This document shows positions 60,076 through 64,000 of a stretch of DNA of 64,000 nt, in pieces (the stretch's first letter is position 1; every line of letters begins with the position of its first letter). This DNA is from Actinomycetes bacterium (GTDB lineage Bacteria > Actinomycetota > Acidimicrobiia > Acidimicrobiales > Microtrichaceae): the NCBI GenBank assembly GCA_024222295.1, contig JAAEPF010000017.1:124001-188000 (forward strand), given 5' to 3'. The position numbers and the translations under genes were made by a program. Under the pieces are notes generated by a model. The model was not told the DNA's origin. It did no database searches and was given only the letters and a program-made list of their open reading frames with translations.

Positions 60076-60630
60076 TTGGCCACGGCTGCTCTAGCAGCAG
60101 CCTGCGCACCACCACAGTCACCACCACCGGCTGCGTCAGGAGACCCCGGTGCTGCGGTGTGGGTGACCGGCGACTCGATCGCCTGGGCGACCGGCTGGCG
60201 GATGGACAACGTGTTCAGCATCGCCCAGGGTGGAGCCCGCTTCACAAGAACCGACGCCGTCCCCGACGGTGGCCCGATGTTGGAATCGATCGGAACCCGC
60301 ATCGACGCGGTGCTTGAGGCAACCGGCCGGCATCCCGACACGATCCTGATCCTGGGAGGCGCGAATGACGTGTTGCAGGGTTGGGGAAACCCGATCGCTG
60401 CAGCGGTGTCGGTTCATGACCGTCTCGAAGCGGATGGGATCGACGTTCGTTTCGTGACCGAACCCTTCGAGCTGGCAGCACCCTGGCTCGGCTACTTCAA
60501 CGACGACCTCCGCGACCGGTTCGCGGACACGATCGACTGCGAGTCAGACGGCTACCCGCTGTCGGATCGGATTCACCCCACCCTTGGCGCCTACGAGGCG
60601 TACGCAGACTGTGTGCAGGGGGCACTGTGA
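60076..60630 (+). CDS. SGNH/GDSL-type hydrolase lipoprotein, 5' end doubtful
   Basis: 184 residues from TTG 60076. The SGNH fold is clear: VWVTGDSIAWATGW (nucleophile Ser), a Gly in NVFSIAQGGARF, TILILGGANDVL (Asn) and LSDRIHPTLGAYEAY (Asp/His pair). Upstream of the TTG the frame gives LLVAALATAALAAACAPP, a good lipoprotein signal, but it is cut by a TGA at 60058, so the gene has lost its start or carries a one-base error there. Likely an esterase acting on envelope sugars. Its stop overlaps the next start (GTGA). Confidence 0.6.
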   Translation: MATAALAAACAPPQSPPPAASGDPGAAVWVTGDSIAWATGWRMDNVFSIAQGGARFTRTDAVPDGGPMLESIGTRIDAVLEATGRHPDTILILGGANDVLQGWGNPIAAAVSVHDRLEADGIDVRFVTEPFELAAPWLGYFNDDLRDRFADTIDCESDGYPLSDRIHPTLGAYEAYADCVQGAL

Positions 60631-60944
60631 ACAGCATTGCCGCCACCATCTGCGTGTCGATTGTCATCTTCGTCGCGTCGCTGTGCGTGTCCGTAGCGGT
60701 AGGTGCCATGTTGGCCCGCCGCGACGGGCTCCGCAGCTTCGTCGCACAAGGTTGCGTCTCGCTGCGACACACGGTGCCGACTCCCAAAGTCCTATCAGCG
60801 GGGTCGCTATCTTGCAGCGCATGGCTTTCCCCGGATGGTGAACGTGAGGCGTTCAGAGGAGCCCGAGCTCGCGGGCCGCTTGGACCGCGGGCTTGCGGCC
60901 CTCGACATCGAGCTTCCGGTAAATGGCCTTGCAGTGCGTCTTGA
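60627..60944 (+). CDS. Small membrane protein coupled to the SGNH gene, possibly truncated
   Basis: 105 residues from GTG 60627 (GTGA overlap). One strong membrane segment (ATICVSIVIFVASLCVSVAV) follows the first four residues; the rest loses protein character after about residue 45 and overlaps the convergent LuxR remnant from 60853 on. The true product may be shorter or broken. No family recognised. Confidence 0.3.
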   Translation: MNSIAATICVSIVIFVASLCVSVAVGAMLARRDGLRSFVAQGCVSLRHTVPTPKVLSAGSLSCSAWLSPDGEREAFRGARARGPLGPRACGPRHRASGKWPCSAS

Positions 60945-61480
60945 CCGTGTTGAGCGACACGTACAGCTCGCCCGCGATCTCGCGTTGTGACAGCTCCGAC
61001 GGCAGGTACCGCAGGACCGAGAGCTCGCGCTGGGTGAGTCCGTCGGCGGGACCATCCACCTGCGGTCGTTCGGCGCGCCCGTGGCGGGCTTCGATCCTGG
61101 CGAGGTAGCGGCCGGCGATCCCGGGGTCGACGCACCGTCCGGCGATCGACTTCGCTTCGGCAAGCAGCGCCTCGGCGTCGGGGTGCCCCTGGGCGAACGC
61201 TACGTCAGCTGCGCTCGCAAGGGCGTAGGTGAGCATCACGTACTCGGGTGAGCGGCGGGCGAGCTGCACTCCGCGTAGCGCTGCGGGCCAGGACGCTGTG
61301 GGCGAGGGCCATCTGGGGTGCCTCGCCGATCCGGTGCTCATCCTTCGTGGGATCGGCCCGCTCGGAGCTCGCCGCCACCACGACCTTCGACGTCTAGTCG
61401 AGGCGCACCTCGTCGCGCGCTGCGTCGAGGTCGTCGTGGACATGCACGGCATGCTCCCGGAGGGCTTCCCCCTTCTGCGG
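60853..61480 (-). pseudogene. Remnant of a LuxR/MalT-type transcription regulator
   Basis: The C-terminal 140 residues are good: a helical repeat part (VMLTYALASAADVAFAQGHP) and a complete LuxR helix-turn-helix (GLTQRELSVLRYLPSELSQ, then REIAGELYVSLNTVKTHCKA). Upstream of about 61290 the frame turns to nonsense, while another frame at 61394-61480 carries a matching helical piece (EIAPQKGEALREHAVHVHDD). So at least one frameshift or deletion removed the start and the ATPase part. It might still make a DNA-binding fragment if a start exists. Confidence 0.55.
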
Positions 61481-61590
61481 GGCGATCTCCGGGGTCGGGA
61501 TGCCATGCCCAGTCCAGCGACTCGCCGGGGTCGCCGCGGGCATCCCCGTGCGATGGTGGCCGTTCAGGTTCGGATCAACGGTCGGCGCCG

Positions 61591-62634
61591 TCAGATCTCG
61601 CCGTTGGCGACCAAGTCGAACCACTGGTCCAGAGCCGCCGAGTTGACACCACACATGCAAACGTGGTTTCGGCACGATGGATCGCCGGTCGTCACCTTGT
61701 CAAACCAAACGCGCTCACTTGGAACCCCTGCCTGATCGGCTTTGGACACGAACTCCTCGGATTGCGATACCGGCACGATCCCATCCTGGTCGCCATGAGC
61801 TATGAAGCCCGGTGGGTCGGCGGCTTCGACGTGGTCCACCGGGGATGCGTCAAAGGTTGCATTTGGGTCCAAGCTGGAACCGAGCCAGCCTCGATTTGCA
61901 TCATCCATGGATGGGCTTGCGAAGTCCATGATCGCAGCAAATGAGACGTAGCCATCTACTTCGACATCGGGAGCATTGGTCCAGCTCTCGCTTGTAGCCA
62001 CACCAGCGAGCGTCGCCAGCGTAGCCCCAGCGGAATGGCCGGCAACGATGAGGGTGTCAACATTCAGGTTGTACGTGGAAGCGTTGGCGCGCACCCAGTT
62101 GATTGCTTTGGCAGTGTCCTCAACCGCTGCCGGGAACGGATTCTCGGCACCATCCGTGTGGCGGTATTCGATGTTCACGATGGCGAAACCGCGGTCAAGC
62201 TGTTTGACGATTGGCCCAAACCACTCCGTCATCATGGATCTGTCACCACCGACGAAACCGCCACCATGAATGGCGACGATCGTACCCCTGGAGGGTGATG
62301 ACTCAGCGGGGTAGATATCGAGTTCCTGGGCTGGATCAGAACCGTAAGAAATGTTGGCGAACTCCGGTTGAAGGCCTTCCTTCCATATGAGTGGACTCTG
62401 CTCATCCGGGTTCGGAGTGGGCACGAGACAGCCCGACCCCGAGGTCGGATCACACATGATCGAGATATCCGCTCTGGCCAGGCTCGTGGATGTCGTCGAC
62501 ACCGCGTCGGTTGACGAGGAGGTGTATTGGCCTGTGCCCTGGGCCGCGACGCCTTGATCGGTAGTCCCGGCGCATGATGCCAGTGGGAACATCACGGACA
62601 GCGCTATTGCAGCCAAGAAAGAACGATCAGGCAC
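61591..62634 (-). CDS. Secreted alpha/beta-hydrolase lipoprotein (esterase/lipase, BD-FAE type)
   Basis: 347 residues with lipobox FPLASC (Cys21) and a Ser/Thr linker to about 55. Oxyanion-hole motif IVAIHGGGFVGGDRSMM, nucleophile in LIVAGHSAGATLATLAG, acid in IAHGDQDGIVPVSQSEEF; the C-terminus has a Cys-rich CRNHVCMCG whose His may complete the triad. The pattern matches hormone-sensitive-lipase/feruloyl-esterase-like carboxylesterases. GC is visibly lower than the average of the window, which hints at transfer. ATG start. Confidence 0.82.
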   Translation of the reverse strand: MPDRSFLAAIALSVMFPLASCAGTTDQGVAAQGTGQYTSSSTDAVSTTSTSLARADISIMCDPTSGSGCLVPTPNPDEQSPLIWKEGLQPEFANISYGSDPAQELDIYPAESSPSRGTIVAIHGGGFVGGDRSMMTEWFGPIVKQLDRGFAIVNIEYRHTDGAENPFPAAVEDTAKAINWVRANASTYNLNVDTLIVAGHSAGATLATLAGVATSESWTNAPDVEVDGYVSFAAIMDFASPSMDDANRGWLGSSLDPNATFDASPVDHVEAADPPGFIAHGDQDGIVPVSQSEEFVSKADQAGVPSERVWFDKVTTGDPSCRNHVCMCGVNSAALDQWFDLVANGEI

Positions 62635-62748
62635 GGACCGATGCTCACACGGGGTATGCGACCTCGCAAATTTCTGCTCAAGTTCGGCGCTCGGACCGAG
62701 GGGCCTACCGGTCGGACCCTCACGTCGACCGAACCGGCTCGGGTCTGC

Positions 62749-63639
62749 TCAGGACGCTTCGTTCACGAATGCATCGGCGAAGTTCCGACCCGCGGCCCGG
62801 ATCCCGTCGGGAGTCCAGTGGATGCCATCGCCCAGCACCGGGAGGTCCCGATGGACCACGGCGTGCACCCCGGGCCGCTCCGCCTGCACGTTCCACTGCT
62901 CAACCGACACATGAACTGCGAAGGGCCGGTCCGGGGCGGGAGATGGAATCGAGTCCGGGTCGAGTCCCGTGAGGTCATCGGGGATCGAACCCGTTCGGTA
63001 CGTGCCGTGCAGGAACGGCATGTCGTCAGGAACCTGGGGCGTGCCACGCAGGTAGTCGACGATCGACAGGTAGTCGTCGCCCCAACTCTCCGCCCGCTCG
63101 CGGGTGTGCATGTCTGCACCGCCCTGCTGGAAGAGGAACCCCTCGAATGACAGCCCTGGGCGGGCCTGCCAAGCTGCCGTGATCTTCGACTCGAGGGTGG
63201 ATCCGTGCAGGGCCCCGGGCACCCACAGGTCGATGGAGGTTCCTCCGACCGCATACTTGATGAACCCGATGTCCGAGTCCGGACATGCGGCGTGCATCGT
63301 CCATGCGAACGCGATCTCGGGGCCCCACTTGCCCGACGCGGGGATGCCCAGGCGCTTCCATGTCCCGCCGTCGAACATCTGCAGTCGGTCGGTGCCGGCC
63401 CGGTAGGCGGCGGGGAAGGTCTCGGGTATGCCTCCTGCAGCGACCATGTTCGACTGTCCCGACACGATGAACGTCCGCATCCCCGGGTCCGACTCGTCCC
63501 AGGGACACTCGAGGGTCGAACCGAGCTGCGCCTCGGGTTCGGTCGCCGGTGAACCCGAGCCGCCCGGCGCCGCGCATGCGACGGCGAGCAACGCGACAAC
63601 GACGCTCGTCACGACCGTCGACGATGGAACTCTCAGCAT
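62749..63639 (-). CDS. Sialate O-acetylesterase-like (SASA/SGNH) lipoprotein
   Basis: 296 residues; signal peptide ending LLAVAC (Cys22). The SASA-type nucleophile is in TFIVSGQSNMVAAGG, followed by KWGPEIAFAWTMHAACPDSD, FIKYAVGGTSIDLWVPG, FLFQQGGADMHTRERAESWG and the catalytic Asp/His pair LGDGIHWTPDGIRAAG. Removes acyl groups from sugars outside the cell in characterised relatives. ATG 63639 begins the signal peptide; the frame extends upstream without character. Same direction as the next partial gene, 19 bases after its stop. Confidence 0.8.
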   Translation of the reverse strand: MLRVPSSTVVTSVVVALLAVACAAPGGSGSPATEPEAQLGSTLECPWDESDPGMRTFIVSGQSNMVAAGGIPETFPAAYRAGTDRLQMFDGGTWKRLGIPASGKWGPEIAFAWTMHAACPDSDIGFIKYAVGGTSIDLWVPGALHGSTLESKITAAWQARPGLSFEGFLFQQGGADMHTRERAESWGDDYLSIVDYLRGTPQVPDDMPFLHGTYRTGSIPDDLTGLDPDSIPSPAPDRPFAVHVSVEQWNVQAERPGVHAVVHRDLPVLGDGIHWTPDGIRAAGRNFADAFVNEAS

Positions 63640-63658
63640 CCCATTGCCACCTGGCTGA

Positions 63659-64000
63659 TCAGAGGCCACAGGCTGCGGCTCCGCCGGATTCGAAGGTAGC
63701 CGTCGGGCATGTGACTGACACCGGTGCGAAGTCACCCATCGTGGTGGATGCCGCATCGCCGGCGGGTACCGAGAACACGCTTTGGGTGAAGCCCGGGTCC
63801 GGCAGCATGTGGCGCAGGATCAGCAACATGTCCTGGTTCGTGGAGCCCCAGTCCAGCCAGAGAACGCCGTCTCCCAACGTGGCGTTCGAGGGTCGGTCAG
63901 CGGCGGTCGAGGCGACGATGGTGTACTCGTCGTTGGCGTCGAGCGGGATCTGGGCGTCATAGGCACAGTCGGTCATGGGGTAGGGCTTGCGGTACTCGTT
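63659..64000 (-). CDS. Unrecognised protein, C-terminal part (runs off the window)
   Basis: The frame is open from base 64000 to a stop at 63659 (113 codons); an internal ATG at 63976 is not likely to be the start, as NEYRKPYP before it continues smoothly. The piece is beta-rich and carries ANDEYTIVASTAADRPSN, DGVLWLDWGSTNQDMLLILR and a late pair of cysteines (TCPTATFESGGAAACGL), suggesting a secreted protein. I do not recognise the family. Probably cotranscribed with the esterase. Confidence 0.55.
   Translation of the reverse strand, partial: NEYRKPYPMTDCAYDAQIPLDANDEYTIVASTAADRPSNATLGDGVLWLDWGSTNQDMLLILRHMLPDPGFTQSVFSVPAGDAASTTMGDFAPVSVTCPTATFESGGAAACGL

Overview
The window is 64 kb of high-GC bacterial chromosome from a free-living actinobacterium, probably of the class Acidimicrobiia (inference). 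Pointers to this are: an HtrA-like protein with a TWRHPSE motif ahead of its membrane segment, a UPF0182 protein, an F420-type luciferase-like oxidoreductase, many VxAAC-type lipoproteins, and many starts with no ribosome binding site but a TANNNT hexamer 6-8 bases before the start codon (leaderless transcripts).

Layout. 0-7.2 kb: end of an HtrA-like gene, moaE, a small membrane protein, mreB (apparently with a CTG start) and a five-gene branched-chain amino-acid ABC operon closed by a strong UUCG terminator. 7.2-24.8 kb: core cell-surface and energy genes: YlbL-type PDZ/Lon protease, a very large DivIVA-type coiled-coil protein with a phage-head-like C-terminus, UPF0182, K+-independent membrane H+-pyrophosphatase, a CHAD protein, a coupled msrA/adenylate cyclase pair, HEAT-repeat proteins and an APH-type kinase. 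24.8-33 kb: DUF35/thiolase pair, a secreted zinc peptidase, a peptidoglycan-binding lipoprotein, a PAS-GGDEF diguanylate cyclase, an MFS exporter and a DinB/MDMPI-like protein. 33-38 kb: a four-gene operon (glutamine-synthetase-like, Fe-alcohol dehydrogenase, PuuD-like hydrolase, aldehyde dehydrogenase) that reads as gamma-glutamylated amino-alcohol (e.g. ethanolamine) catabolism. 38-42.3 kb: an OmpR-type regulator and a translationally coupled nitric-oxide-sensing cassette (hybrid kinase, H-NOX, truncated kinase-like coiled coil). 42.3-53.7 kb: mixed metabolic genes (SelO, LLM oxidoreductase, SRPBCC, saccharopine-dehydrogenase-like, SOUL, renalase-like, NDH-2-like).

54-64 kb is more accessory. 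The initiator tRNA gene at 53971 and a degenerate copy of its 3' half at 56430 bracket about 2.4 kb holding a DUF2256-DUF3253 gene coupled to a photolyase-like flavoprotein with reversed domain order. Next come two DoxX-like proteins, a DUF2510-DEDDh-BRCT nuclease, about 1.1 kb without a supportable gene, decaying SGNH and LuxR genes, and secreted esterases up to the window edge.

The most interesting items are the permuted photolyase cassette in the tRNA-bounded island, the gamma-glutamyl amino-alcohol operon, the H-NOX cassette with a truncated kinase, the DivIVA/phage-head fusion, the CTG-started mreB, and two related intergenic palindromes that differ by compensatory changes. No CRISPR array, intact insertion sequence, rRNA or integrase was seen.
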